Source of the DNA: Inia geoffrensis
Taxonomy: Eukaryota; Chordata; Mammalia; Artiodactyla; Iniidae
Direction: 5' to 3'
Length of the DNA: 64,000 bases
Assembly (NCBI GenBank): GCA_036417435.1
Contig: CM070908.1
Location: 47,525,090-47,589,089 of the forward strand
This document shows positions 11,061 to 21,971 of this stretch, one piece after another. The notes below the pieces were generated by a model. The model made no database searches, was not told the DNA's origin, and saw nothing but the letters and a program-made list of their open reading frames with translations. Position 1 is the stretch's first letter; each line of letters begins with the position of its first letter. Made by a program: the position numbers and the translations under genes.

Positions 11061-11984
11061 AGAGTCATGTCCTGTGATACTCTGTTAACAAAAAGTCACT
11101 CAAAAGGAGCATAAAAATTCAAAGCACAAACAGAAGATGGAAGCAGAACATTTTGTACCGTAGCTACATTGCCCTCAGACTACAAGTTGGTGTGAAACCC
11201 TGGACTAAGGGGAGCATAAGATGAGCACAGCTCAGCTCACACCAACAAACATGCTATAGCCAGAGGCCGCTTCACCGTGGTGAAATACCAGAGAAATTAA
11301 AAGGCTGTGGCCAGCAGCTGTGAAGAATGTCACTGGGATGGCATCTGATTGCCCAGTGAACGCCATGAGTGAAGGGTGTCATCTCCTATGGGAAGGTCAG
11401 TGCATTTCCAACGGTTCAACTGCAGGGTTTGGCTGGAGGCGGCCACAGACACACAGGTGCCGGGAAATGTCTGTTCCTTGCACTGTGCACTAGGACAGGC
11501 CGCTCCACGCTGTCAGGTGAAGTGCAGCATGGACCATGGGTCACTGTGGGGAAGGACAGTCTGAGTGAGGCAGTGGGCTCTGGGGAAGCAGAGGAGGTAG
11601 TCTATGTTAGGACTTCTTTTCCTTCTTTCTTCTTCTTCTTTTATTTTCCCAAGAGAGAGCTGATTGTCTTATTACTCTGACTACTAATATTATTATAAAC
11701 TTTACTTAAAAGAGAGAGAGCGAGCTGGCCCACTGGTATGGTATTCCTGGGGGAGGGGGTCTGTGAGTTGCCTACGGTGAGGGCAGGCAGGTGGGCTCGG
11801 AGCTCCCTGGCTCTCTTCAACCCGAGATGCTCTTTTCACTGTTTTTTAGATCAAGCTTCAGTGTGGGATGTTGATTAATAAATTATTCCATTGTTCAAAA
11901 TAAACTGGTAAGTAAAACTAGTAAGTAAAACTAAGACCACCAAATCAAAAGAACTTCTCATTTTAATGGTTATATGAATCCCTT
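11061..11984. other. no recognised feature
   Basis: A moderately GC-rich stretch with a short TTC-rich patch at 11617-11650. The 103-codon frame at 11369-11680 runs into that patch. No protein family is recognised. Confidence 0.35.
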
Positions 11985-12115
11985 TTGAAGATTTTGTTAA
12001 AATGCAGATTCTGAGTCAGCAGGTCTCGGGTGGGGCCTGAGATTCTGCTTTTCTAACACGCTTCTCGGTGATGCCCTGGCTGCTGGTCTACGGACCACAC
12101 TTTGAGAAATAAGGT
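11985..12115 (-). mobile_element. MER5A-like hAT-Charlie remnant
   Basis: AAAATGCAGATTCTGAGTCA, GGGTGGGGCCTGAGATTCTG, TTTCTAACACGCTTC and GACCACACTTTGAG match the reverse of MER5A. One end is missing. Confidence 0.8.
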
Positions 12116-12381
12116 ACTGGATGGAATTTCTGGATGAACATCTCATGGCACCCACATCACTGTTAGGATCCTGCCCACTCTTATATTTGCTTTTGTTTTT
12201 GAGTTTTTTAGTCTGTATTGCCTTTGTTTATTTTTAGACAGCTTTATTGAGATTTAACTTACATATCACTTGATTCATCCTTCTAAAGTGTACAATTCAG
12301 TGGTTTTAGTATATTCACAGAGTTGTGGACCACCACCACTATCTAATTTTAGAACATTTTCATTATCCCAAAAAGGAACCC

Positions 12382-13137
12382 GTAATGGTTAATTTTATGT
12401 GGCAACTTGCCTGGGCCATGGGGTGCCCAGATATTTGGTCAAACTTTTTTTGAGTGTTTCTGTGAGGGTGTTTTTTTTTAAAAAATAAATTTATTTATTT
12501 TTGGCTGTATTGGGTCTTCGTTGCTGTGCACAGGCTTTCTCTAGTTGTGGCAAGTGGGGGCTACTCTTCGTTGTGGTGCACAGGCTTCTCATTGCAGTGG
12601 TTTCTCTTGTTGTGGAGCATGGGCTTTAGGGGCACAGGCATCAGTAGTTGTGGTTTGTGGGCTCTAGAGTGTAGGCTCAGTAGTTGTGGTGCATGGGCCT
12701 TGTTGCTCCACGGCATGTGGATCTTCCCAGACCAGGGCTCTAACCTGTTTCCCCTGCATTGGCAGGAGGATTCTTAACCACAGTGCCACCAGGGAAGTCC
12801 CGTGTGAGGGTGTTTTTGGATGACATAAATATTCAAAGACTGGGTAAAGCAGATTGCTCTCCCTAATATGAATGTGTCTCATCCAATCAGTTGAAGGACT
12901 CAAACTGAAACACCAGCTCTTCCTGCATCTTGAGCCTGCATCCTTCAGACTGCAACTAAACAACCGGATCCCCTGGGACCCCAGCTGCCAGCTCAACTGG
13001 AAGATCTTGGGACTTCTCAGTCTCTGTAATCATGTGAACCAATATATAAATATAATAATCTAATCTAATCTAATCTAATCTATATCTATATCTATCCTAC
13101 TTGGTTCTGTTTCTTTGGAGAATTGTGACTAATACAA
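12382..13137 (-). mobile_element. ERVL MLT2-type solo LTR, split by a CHR SINE
   Basis: Starts TAATGGTTAATTTTATGTGG, then GGGCCATGGGGTGCCCAGAT. The right half has CATCCAATCAGTTGAAGG, AGATCTTGGGACTTCTCAGT and TTGGTTCTGTTTCTTTGGAG and ends ACTAATACA. This is the reverse of an MLT2-like ERVL LTR. It is flanked by the 5-bp duplication AACCC at 12377-12381 and 13138-13142, the size expected for ERVL. A TCTAA-rich simple repeat lies at 13059-13095. No internal retroviral genes are present. Confidence 0.85.
12461..12817 (-). mobile_element. CHR SINE, long type, with 15-bp target-site duplication
   Basis: The body at 12476-12802 reads, in reverse, from the CHR head GGGACTTCCCTGGTGGCAC to a long tail region with TTTATTTATTTTTGGCTG. 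The perfect duplication TGTGAGGGTGTTTTT lies at 12461-12475 and 12803-12817. It was inserted into the ERVL LTR and is the youngest layer of the nest. Confidence 0.96.
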
Positions 13138-13325
13138 AACCCCATAATCATTAACAGTCACCCCTGATTACCTGCTCCCCCCAGCTCCTGGTAACCACTA
13201 ATCTACTTTCTGCCTCTATGGATTTGACTATTCTGGACATTTCATATAAGTGGAATCATAAAATGTATGGCCTTTTGTGAATGCCTTCTTTCACTCATGA
13301 TGTCTTACAGCTTCATTGTTGTAGT

Positions 13326-14619
13326 GTAATCATTTACAAACCTTTAAACTCCTACTAACACATCAGACAAAAAAAAAGTATATTTTTAGGGACAAATTAA
13401 TAAAACCACAAGCATAATACGGGCAAATAAGTTACTGCTCTCAAAATTTGAGGGATGAAGATGAGATGTAAGTACCTAATGAGTAAGAATAGCATAATTA
13501 ACATAATAGCACAATCCACTTTAGATATAATATGTACATATATCCAACAAAAGTAAATTCACATCATTTTCAAATATCCATGGAATAATGGAAAACTTGG
13601 CAACACATAAACAACAAAGAAAAATCACAATAATCCCCAAAGCAGAAATCATACAGGCCATATTCCCTGACTGCATTTTAATAAAACTAGAAATTAAAAT
13701 GAAAGCCAAAAAAAACCATTTTAAAATTGAAAATAACCACACAGAACAGTCTAGTAACTCTTCAGATAAAAGAGATGGCAAAATTGAAATGACAAAGATT
13801 TTAGAAATAATGAGAAAACCTCACACAAAAATGTGTTTTGTGCCCTATGTTACTCATAGCACAATCCAGTCTTCAACTGCATTTATTAGAAAACAAGGAA
13901 AAGTGACTACTTGGCATTTGACCACAGGTATTTATACTTTCTATCTCCCCAAACTATTAGAATGCCAGTAAATGTATTAATATGTTATTGATTGACAAGG
14001 AGGGAGAGCAAACTTTAGCTGAGGAGTTTCAATTATTTTGTAAAGTTGAAAAGCACTTGATTTAACTGAAGAGTTTAAATTATTATCCAAGTACCTATAG
14101 GCAATAATACCAACAAGTAGTGTGCAATTCACCCAGAACCTCTGTCAAGCTTGGCTCCAAATGACAGAGGGAGGGTGAAGGGTTTGACTGAGCCTTGGAG
14201 CTGACATCAGGAGATGGCTTGAAAGTCCCTTCAGAGAGTAGCTGGACACTTGGGTCCTTCTCCACTATGCAGCCAAGCTACTGGGTCATGACAACTGCCC
14301 CCATGACACTGAAGGTGCCTATTCCAGAGGACTTGATCCATTGAGGTCTAGACCTTGAAGATATCAAGAAGAGTACAGCGCAAGAGAGCAGGGGAGAGGA
14401 GAGGGACTGAGAACAGGAAGATGATGTTGATACTGCTCATCCACATGCCAGCAGTAAGAAAAAGCGTTCTCCAGTCTGGTGTGAATTTGGGATGCTAACA
14501 TCTGAGGGTCCTTTAACAAAAATGGCATTTAATCATCCCTCCACCATTCAACTAACTTGCCTATGTACAAAAAGCTTCCAATCAGCATCATAGTGCCTAA
14601 ATCTTAAATATGATGAGAC
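13326..14619. other. unassigned; possible decayed L1 endonuclease region
   Basis: The plus-strand frame at 13588-13971 contains KITIIPKAEIIQAIFPDCI followed by KLEI. This resembles the end of the L1 ORF2 endonuclease domain, where the catalytic SDH would lie, but those residues are not kept. The rest, up to 14619, is not assigned. Confidence 0.35.
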
Positions 14620-15500
14620 AGCCAATGACCTTTAAACATTTTGGGAAATCCAACTAAATGAAGAGGAAATCCACCAAAAAACAAGGAAAAAGGATCCCAA
14701 AATAATTTGTGGGTAACAGAAGAAAGTTTCAAAATAACCATTATTACCAAAGAGATAAACGAAAGCAGTATGTTGATAAATAGTGAAAAAGCATAATCAG
14801 CAGATAAAAAAGACCTCTTGGAAATTGAAATTATGCTATTAAAAATTATGAACTCAGTAGAAGAATTAGAAGTTAAAGTTAAGGAAATCTCACAGAAACT
14901 AAAATAAATCAAAGAATGAATAAACAAACAAATATAAGGATGATGCGAAAGAAAATAGAACATTGGAGGGTCAATCCAACAATGTGGATCCCACTATTAA
15001 GAGCTCTAGAGAAAAAATTGGAGAAATAGAGGGGAGGAAATTATCAAGAAAAATTACAAGAAAAACTTGCAAAAGCAAAGGACAATTGTAGAAAACAATC
15101 TACAGATTGAAAGAGCCCATGACAAGGAATGAAAAAGACTCATAGAAACACCCATCATTATAAAATCCAAAAATGCTATTGGTGAAAAGAAGATGCAAAA
15201 AGAGGTTAAAAATAAGGAAATGGGAATGAGAACCATTGGGCTTCTTAACCTCAATACTAAATGCTAGAAGAGAGTGGAAAAATGCCTTCAGAATTAAAGG
15301 AAAATGATTTTTAAACTAGAGTTCCATACATTGTCAAATGATCAATTAAACATGAGCCTAATACTGAGGTATTTCAGACCTATAAGGACCTTTCATTTAT
15401 CCTTCTCAGGGAAAATTTTAGGAAATATGCTTCAGTAAAATGAGAATAAAACAAAAAGTGAAAACATGACATCCAGGAAATATGGGATTTTATGGAAGAA
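14620..15500 (+). mobile_element. HAL1-like LINE remnant
   Basis: ATGCTAGAAGAGAGTGGAAA, AATGCCTTCAGAATT, GGAAAATGATTTTTAAACTA, GAGTTCCATACA and GACATCCAGGAAATATGGGA follow the order of the HAL1 3' half. HAL1 is an old L1 relative that kept only ORF1. Reading frames are destroyed. Confidence 0.65.
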
Positions 15501-16194
15501 AAGAATGAAAGGAAACCCTTGGCAACAGCTCTACAATTGGCCTGGAAAGCCTGGGGAGTTGGGGTAAGGAAGTCACCAGGACAGAAATGGAATGAAAAGA
15601 TTATTTGTTGTGATTTAGAGTTTGGAAAAAAATTGATAGGCTTTTTTGGAGTATTTGGAAAATCATAGCCTTGCATACATAGACTACTAAACAAAAGAAA
15701 AAGTGAGACAAATATCAACTCCAGAAAAAACAAAAAGTGCCCAAGAAAGAAAATACCAATGACTCAATAGCAAACTATATTTACATCGTGAAAATATTGA
15801 AATACTGACTATAATTTAAGCCAAATTATAGTATAAGAGGATGTTGAGTTGTATGGAGTTTCTGTAACAGAGCAAAGTATAATAGAAGTTAATAGATAAT
15901 ATCTATAACTCATAGATCAATAAATAACAAGAGAAGTATTCTTTAGTGATTAGAATAGTAAGGACCAAATACTGTATTAAAAGGTTTGACAGTGCTTTCC
16001 TCTATGAAATAGAACTGGAATGTGGGAAGGAGTGGGGCGGGTAAATATTCCATTTTTCTTTTTTTTTTTTTTTTTTGGTTATCAACTTTTTAGTAATAAT
16101 TGATTTTATAATCTTTGTGCTTATATTATTCTGTTAACATTTTGTATTAATTTTAAAAAGGAAAATATATGTATAAGCAATAAACTTTAAAAGT
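15501..16194. other. A/T-rich unassigned sequence
   Basis: Contains a T run at 16056-16077, possibly the tail of an unrecognised minus-strand insertion. No gene is visible. Confidence 0.35.
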
Positions 16195-17845
16195 TAAGGA
16201 GAAGACCAAGAAAACTAAAGAAAGTGGAAGGGATATATTAATAAAGGCAGAATTGAAATAAAGTAAAAGAAAAGAAAACAAAATAATAAAAGACTGAATC
16301 AATAAAACTGAAAGCTTGTTCTTATGAAAGCCAATGCAATAGTAAAACTTTGGGCAAGTCTGATCAAGAAAATGAGAGGATCTTCCCTGGTGGTGCAGTG
16401 GTTGAGAGTCCGCCTGCCGATGCAGGGGACACAGGTTTGCGCCCCGGTCCGGGAAGATCCCACATGCCGTGGAGCGGCTAGGCCCGTGAGCCATGGCCGC
16501 TGAGCCTGCGCGTCCGGAGCCTGTGCTCTGCAATGGGAGAGGCCGCAACAGTGAGAGGCCTGCGTACCGCAAAGAAAATGAGAGAATAAATAAACAAGCA
16601 ATATTAGAGATAAGAAAGAGGTCGTACCCACTAAAACAGGCAATGAAAACAGGAAAGAAATTGGAAGAGGATAATTTATATATCTTGATACCAAAATATG
16701 TAAAAATCTAGATAAAATAAGATGATGATCTTTTAGCAATATCAAGGGTTAGACACATGACTATATCTGTAACCACTGAAGAAACTGAACAGGTAACAAG
16801 GAAATCCGTACAATGTCCAGACAATTTTCAGGGCCAGTACATTTAAGGTCCGAGAGAGATAATTTGTATTATTGCTCAAAAAAGAAAATTATAGACCAAT
16901 CTCACTAAGAAATATAATGTAAACATGCAGATAAAACATTAACCAATCAAATTTAGCATTACATTGAAAATAAGTATCCTCATGATAAGTAAAAACATTT
17001 TTTTTAACCCAGAATCTAATAATGGTTCAAAAATTTTAAATTCATTCATAAAATTCATTATATTACATTTAAAGTTGCAAAATAACATAATTATTGCAAT
17101 AGATGATTTTTAAAAACTCATCATTTTAACCTCTGGTTCTGATTCTTAAATTTCATTAAACTGATAAAAGTGAGCCACTGGAAACCTTGAACTAATATAG
17201 TACTTAATGGTGAAATAGTTTGAAATATCCCCATTTATATCAGGAACAAGGCATTGGTAATTAACAAGATGTCTATTACTACATGTAGTATCATTGTTAG
17301 TTTTAAAGTTCTAGTCAATACTTGAGATAGGTAAATAAAATGAAAGGGACAGATGCAAGAAAACAATACAACTATTTTTATTTTTCAGTTAATATGGCTG
17401 TGTACAGACAACCACACAATTTGTTTACAAATTGAAAAATTATACTTTGTTAATGAATTGAAAAACTACAACTAATAAGAGTTGAATCAGATATAAGATG
17501 TATAAGAATAGAAGATGTATAAGAATTTAAGATGTATCAGGATATAAGGATATAAGATGTATAAGAAAAATCAATACTTTTTCTATAGACCAGAAATAAA
17601 GCTATAAAAGATAATAGACAGTTCTCTTTTCAGAAATAGCAAAAGTAAAAAATCATAAATTACCTAGGAATATACTTAACTGAAAGTGTGGAAGACCTAT
17701 AAATATCCAAGATCCGTAAAGATATAAACATTTTCTGAAGGGCTTAGAGGAAGTCCTATACAAATGGAAAGACATACTTGATTCCTGGATAGGAAGAATC
17801 AATAATCTATCAACTGTCCCCAAATGATTTAATAAATTAACCACC
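16195..17845 (+). mobile_element. old L1 ORF2 remnant, split by a CHR SINE
   Basis: Successive diverged ORF2 landmarks appear in order. There is the endonuclease-RT linker (AATCAATAAAACTGAAAGCT), the RT start (AATTATAGACCAATCTCACT), GTACTTAATGGTGAAATAGT near 17200, and TACCTAGGAATATACTTAAC then ATGGAAAGACATAC near 17660-17775. Many frameshifts and stops make it a pseudogene. Confidence 0.75.
16366..16584 (+). mobile_element. CHR SINE, short-tail type, with 13-bp target-site duplication
   Basis: The body at 16379-16571 begins ATCTTCCCTGGTGGTGCAGT and ends GAGGCCTGCGTACCGC. The exact duplication AAGAAAATGAGAG is at 16366-16378 and 16572-16584. It is little diverged and CpG-rich, so relatively recent. 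Confidence 0.97.
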
Positions 17846-17879
17846 AGTCCAAAGAGATAGTTCTCTTTATCCACATGGC

Positions 17880-18205
17880 TAAATCCTCTACCTTTAAGTT
17901 TTGTTCAACCGTCCCTTTCTTAGTGAGGCTTTTTCTGATCATACAATTCAAAATTTCAACCTGTTGTTGCACTCCAGAGCTCTGACTCTCATATCGAACT
18001 CCCTTTCTTTTCATCTTTTTTCCATAGCATACCTGCTCCCTAATGACCACATAATTACCTATTATGCTTATTGTTTATCGTTGGCCATACCCTGATGCAT
18101 GTAAATGCCTCTAGGGCAGGAAATGTCTCCTGTGTTATTCAATGAGGTATGCCCATTGCCTTAAGCCTGACATAGGAAGTTGCTCAATAAATATTGCAAA
18201 TACTT
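17880..18205 (+). mobile_element. L2 LINE 3' end
   Basis: TTTCTTAGTGAGGCTTTTTC, GCCTCTAGGGCAGGAAATGT, AAGCCTGACATAGGAAGTTG and CTCAATAAATATTG match the conserved order of the L2 3' terminus. Confidence 0.8.
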
Positions 18206-18319
18206 TCCGGACACTGTCAACTGTATTTTAACTCTGTTTGTGATGAATTTGCCATATTAGTTAGTTTTTTGTGTGTTTTTGGTAGCAAAATCTACTCTGT
18301 CAATCCAGAATAATATAGT

Positions 18320-18320
18320 A

Positions 18321-18345
<25 letters not shown>
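18320..18345. repeat. (TA)n microsatellite
   Basis: About 13 uninterrupted TA units. Confidence 0.96.
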
Positions 18346-18349
<4 letters not shown>

Positions 18350-18351
<2 letters not shown>

Positions 18352-19040
18352 TTTATCTTTTGGTCTAGTGGTTTAATGGTTTTTAAAATAAAACTGAACT
18401 GAATTAAAATAAAACCCAATGGTATTTCTAAAACTGGAAGAATAAATGTGCTAGAAGTTTCAAGATAATTTAAGACACAGAATTTTCCCAATCAAAACAT
18501 GATTAGAAATGTGCAGAAATTAAATAGTATGATAATGGTATAAAAATAGAGAACAGAATTAATAAGGAAGAGTAGAGAACATGACTCATGTACAATGGGA
18601 ATTAAATATCTGACTAAAGTGCAGAAAAGATGAATAATTTAATAAAAATTTTAGCTGAGATAACTGATTCTACCATCAGGGAGTCCTGTCTTTCATCACA
18701 AACACAAAAAAATTCCAGGTGAATTTGAAAAAGATATGTGTTTTTAAAAACTATAAAAATACTAGGCCAAAATGTAAATAATTATTATATAATCTTGGCA
18801 AGAAAGTCATGGAATTCATAAACAATAAAGATAAAATTTGACAGATTTTACTATGAAAAAGAAAACAAAACTTACTTTCATATAGTAAATATGCCATAAA
18901 AAATATTTACAATCCATATAAGGAGTAAATAACAGTACTGCATAATGAGCTTAGGAAAATTAATAAGTGAAAGTCCAACAACCCAGTAGAAATGAAATTG
19001 CCAAAGGATATTACAAGATAATAGACGTGTGAACATGGTT
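18350..19040 (+). mobile_element. old L1 ORF2 3' region remnant
   Basis: ATTCCAGGTGAATTTGAAAA, TAAAAATACTAGGCCAAAAT, ATAATCTTGGCAAGAAAG, ATAAAATTTGACAGATTTTA and GTCCAACAACCCAGTAGAAA follow the ORF2 C-terminal third of L1M-type elements. It is heavily mutated. Confidence 0.65.
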
Positions 19041-19447
19041 TTTGGACCAAATTCAACATTGAAACCAGTCTAGGAAAAAGCCATAATGATAATCAGCTCA
19101 TGATTATCAGCTGAGGAAACATATCTAAACCACAGAACATGACTCATTTGTGGGAGGGAGTCATCACTGGTTTATAAACACAGTGCCTGGGAAGGTATTA
19201 AAGATACATAACTCTGACGATGCCAAAATTTCTACTCTCACTGAAGCCATGCTACGATGCTCTACTCTAGTTAACCCTTTGGCAATGGGAGGCTGCTCTA
19301 GAGAAAAGCGCTAAGATTCTTAATGCTTCTAGTTGTTTAGTCTCAGAATAATGTCCTCTTACCATTCTATTTCACATCAAAAACTGCTGATCAAAATTGT
19401 AATATATTAAGGGTCTAGTTGAAATGCCACTAGAGAATGGACCAGAA
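19041..19447. other. unassigned, with small inverted repeat
   Basis: TGATAATCA at 19087-19095 and its reverse complement TGATTATCA at 19101-19109 form a 9-bp inverted repeat with a 5-nt loop. Nothing else is recognised. Confidence 0.4.
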
Positions 19448-21321
19448 AAAATTGATTCCTTTTAAAAACATTTTTATTGAAATTTACAATGTTGTTTTAG
19501 TTTCAAGTGTACAGCAAAGTGATTCAGTTATACATATACATATATATATATTCTTTTTTCAGATTTTTTTCCATTATATGTTATTACAAGAGATTGAGTA
19601 GAGTTCCCTGTGTTATACAGTAGATCCTGTTGTTTACCTATTTTATACATAGTAGTGTGTATCTGTTAATCCCAAACTCCTAATTTATCACCCCTCCACC
19701 ACTTTCTCTCCTTTGGTAACCATAAGTTTGTTTTCTAAATCTGTGAGTCTGTTTCTGTTTTGTAAATACAGTAAGTTCATTTGTATCATTTTTTTAGATT
19801 CCACATATAAGTGATATCATATGATATTTGTCTTTTTCTGTCTGACTTACTTTGCTTAATATGATAGTCTCTAGGTCCATCCATGCTGCTGCAAATGGCA
19901 TTATTTTATTCTTTTTTATGGCTGAGTAATATTCCATTGTATATATACACCACATCTTCTTTACCCATTTATTTGTTGACAGACAATTAGGTTGCTTCCA
20001 TGTCTTGGCTATTGCAAACAGTGCTGCTATGAACATTGGGGTGCATATATTTTTTCAAATTAGAGTTTTCTTCAGATATATGCCCAGGTGTGGGATTGCT
20101 GGATCATATGGTAGCTCTATTTTCAGTTTTTTAAGGAACCTCCATACTGTTCTCCATAGTGGCTGCACCAATTTACATTCCCACCAACAGTGTAGAAGGG
20201 TTGCTTTTTCAACACACCCTCTCCAGCATTTATTGTTTGTAGACTTTTTGATGATGGCCATTATGGCTACTGTAAATAGTGCTGCAATGAACATTGTGGT
20301 ACATGACTCTTTTTGAATTATGGTTTTCTCTGGGTATATGCCCAGTAGTGGGATTGCTGGGTTGTATGGTAGCTCTGTTTTTAGTTTTTTAAGGAACATC
20401 CATACTGTTCTCCATAGTGGCTGTATCAATTTACATTCCCACCAACAGTGCAAGAGGGTTCCCTTTTCTCCACACCCTCTCCAGCATTTATTGTTTGTAG
20501 ACTTTTTGATGATGGCCATTCTGACTGGTGTGAGGTGACACCTCATTGTAGTTTTGATTTGCATTTCTCTAATAATTAGTGATATTGAACATCTTTTTAT
20601 GCATTTGTTGGTAATCTGTATATCTTCTTTGGAGAAATGTCTATTTAGGTCTTCTGCCCATTTTTTTATTGGATTTTTTGTTTTTCTGTTATTAAGCTGT
20701 ATGAACCATTTGTATATTTTGGAGATTAAGCCCTGTCAGTAGCATCATTTATAAATATTTTCTCCTAGTCTGTAGGCTGTCTTTTTGTTTTGTTTATGGT
20801 TTCCCTTGCTGTACAAAAGCTTTTAAGTTTAATTAGGTCCCATTTGTTTATTTTTGCTTTTATTTTCATAACTCTAGGAGATGGATCCAAAAAAGTATTA
20901 CTGCAATTTATGTCAAAGAGTGTTCGGCCTATGTTTTCCTCTAGTAGTTTTATAGTGTCCCTGAAGTCAAGGAGTGTGATTCCTCCAACTCTGTTCTTCT
21001 TTCTCAGGATTGGTTTGGCTCTTCAGGGTCTTTTATGTTACCATACAAATTTTACAATTATTTGTTCTAGTTCTGTGAAAAATGCCATTGGTAATTTGCT
21101 AGGGATTGCATTGAATCTGTAGATTGCCTTGGGTAGTATAATCATTTTAACAGTATTGATTCTCCCAATCCAAGAATATGGTATATCTTTTCATCTGTTT
21201 GTGTTGTCTTCAATTCCTTTCATCAGCACATTATAGTTTTCAGAGTACAGGTCTTTTCCCTCCTTAGGTAGGTCTATTCCTAGGTATTTTATTCTTTTTG
21301 ATGTGATAGTAAAATTGATTC
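19448..21321 (-). mobile_element. 5'-truncated L1 with target-site duplication and rearranged ORF2
   Basis: The body at 19459-21310 carries the 3' UTR at its left end (ACAGCAAAGTGATTCAGTTA). ORF2 then runs leftward from the RT thumb region to its C-terminus near 19794, with frames at 19794-20036 and 20055-20564 that include [17 protein letters not shown] and [19 protein letters not shown]. The perfect 11-bp duplication AAAATTGATTC lies at 19448-19458 and 21311-21321. ORF2 holds an in-frame tandem duplication (20007-20522) and an internal deletion near 20959. It is not functional. Confidence 0.95.
20007..20522 (-). repeat. 258-bp tandem duplication inside L1 ORF2
   Basis: Copy one is about 20007-20264 and copy two about 20265-20522. 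For example, CTCCAGCATT starts at 20221 and again at 20479. The period of 258 is 86 codons, so the frame is kept. The translated [20 protein letters not shown] motif appears twice. The two copies differ at many sites. Confidence 0.95.
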
Positions 21322-21334
21322 TATTTTTAAAGCC

Positions 21335-21665
21335 ACAATTTATTACCTGTAACTTTGGAAATGTTATAAACTTCCTTAACCTCCTTGTATACTGACTGCC
21401 TCATCAGCAAAGTGGAAATGTTACAAGCTTCCTTACCTCCCTGTAAATTGACTGCCTCAGCAGCAAAGTGGCAATGTTACAAGCTTCCTGAACCTCCTTG
21501 TGTACTGACTGCCTCAGCAGCCAAGTGGCAATGTTACAAGCTTCCTGAACCTCCTTGTGTACTGACTGCCTCAGCAGCAAAGTGGCGACAGATATTGCTT
21601 TGCCCTCCACATTCTGGGGCCGCTGTGAGAATTTAATCATCAGGCAGCAATTTGGAAATGGCTGC
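21335..21665. repeat. 57-bp minisatellite, four units, probably seeded by a MIR
   Basis: The landmark GACTGCCTCA occurs at 21394, 21450, 21507 and 21564 (spacings 56, 57, 57). The first unit (CTTCCTTAACCTCCTTG, GCCTCATCAGCAAAGTGG) resembles MIR text (TTAACCTCTCTG, CCTCATCTGTAAAATGG), and the right flank CGCTGTGAGAATTTAATC resembles the next MIR block. Because 57 is a multiple of three, both strands stay open here (21385-21636 plus, 21404-21805 minus). I do not regard these frames as genes. Confidence 0.85.
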
Positions 21666-21971
21666 GCTGCAATGAAGACCACAAGGAAGAGAATAAATGC
21701 AAGCTTTTGAAGATAGGAAAAGTCATTTTTAAAGACTGAAATTTTGTGGTCTCTTGGAAAAGCTTGGAGAGAATAGGGAATACATATGTTTCCTGGTTTA
21801 TACACAGAAAAGAATGGAACATGGGGAATTGAGGTAACTTACTTAAATTCATACAGTGTGTTGCTTTCCATTGTATATTTTCTCTAAAATACTTTAATAG
21901 TATTTATATTCACTAAAACCACAAAAGCCAGTCATCACATCCTTAGTCTTGAAATCAAGACATTTTATTTG
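21666..21971. other. no recognised feature
   Basis: Unassigned sequence between the minisatellite and the MLT1 LTR. Confidence 0.4.

Larger units (their letters stand above)
12229..13325 (-). mobile_element. old L1 (L1M-type) 3' region, split by an ERVL LTR
   Basis: The left part, 12229-12381, reads TTTATTGAGATTTAACTTAC, AGTGTACAATTCAGTGG and GGACCACCACCACTATCTAA. The right part, 13138-13325, continues the same element: AACAGTCACCCCTGATTACC, CTGGTAACCACTAATCTACT, CTATGGATTTGACTATTCTG. The break falls exactly at the LTR insertion. This is the oldest layer of the nest. Confidence 0.9.

Noticed and set aside
21335..21665. CRISPR-like array
   Set aside because: The units are adjacent without unique spacers, in a mammalian genome.
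21385..21805. Repeat protein with 19-residue units on either strand
   Set aside because: The open frames follow from a 57-bp DNA repeat, whose length is a multiple of three. There is no start context, signal or homology.
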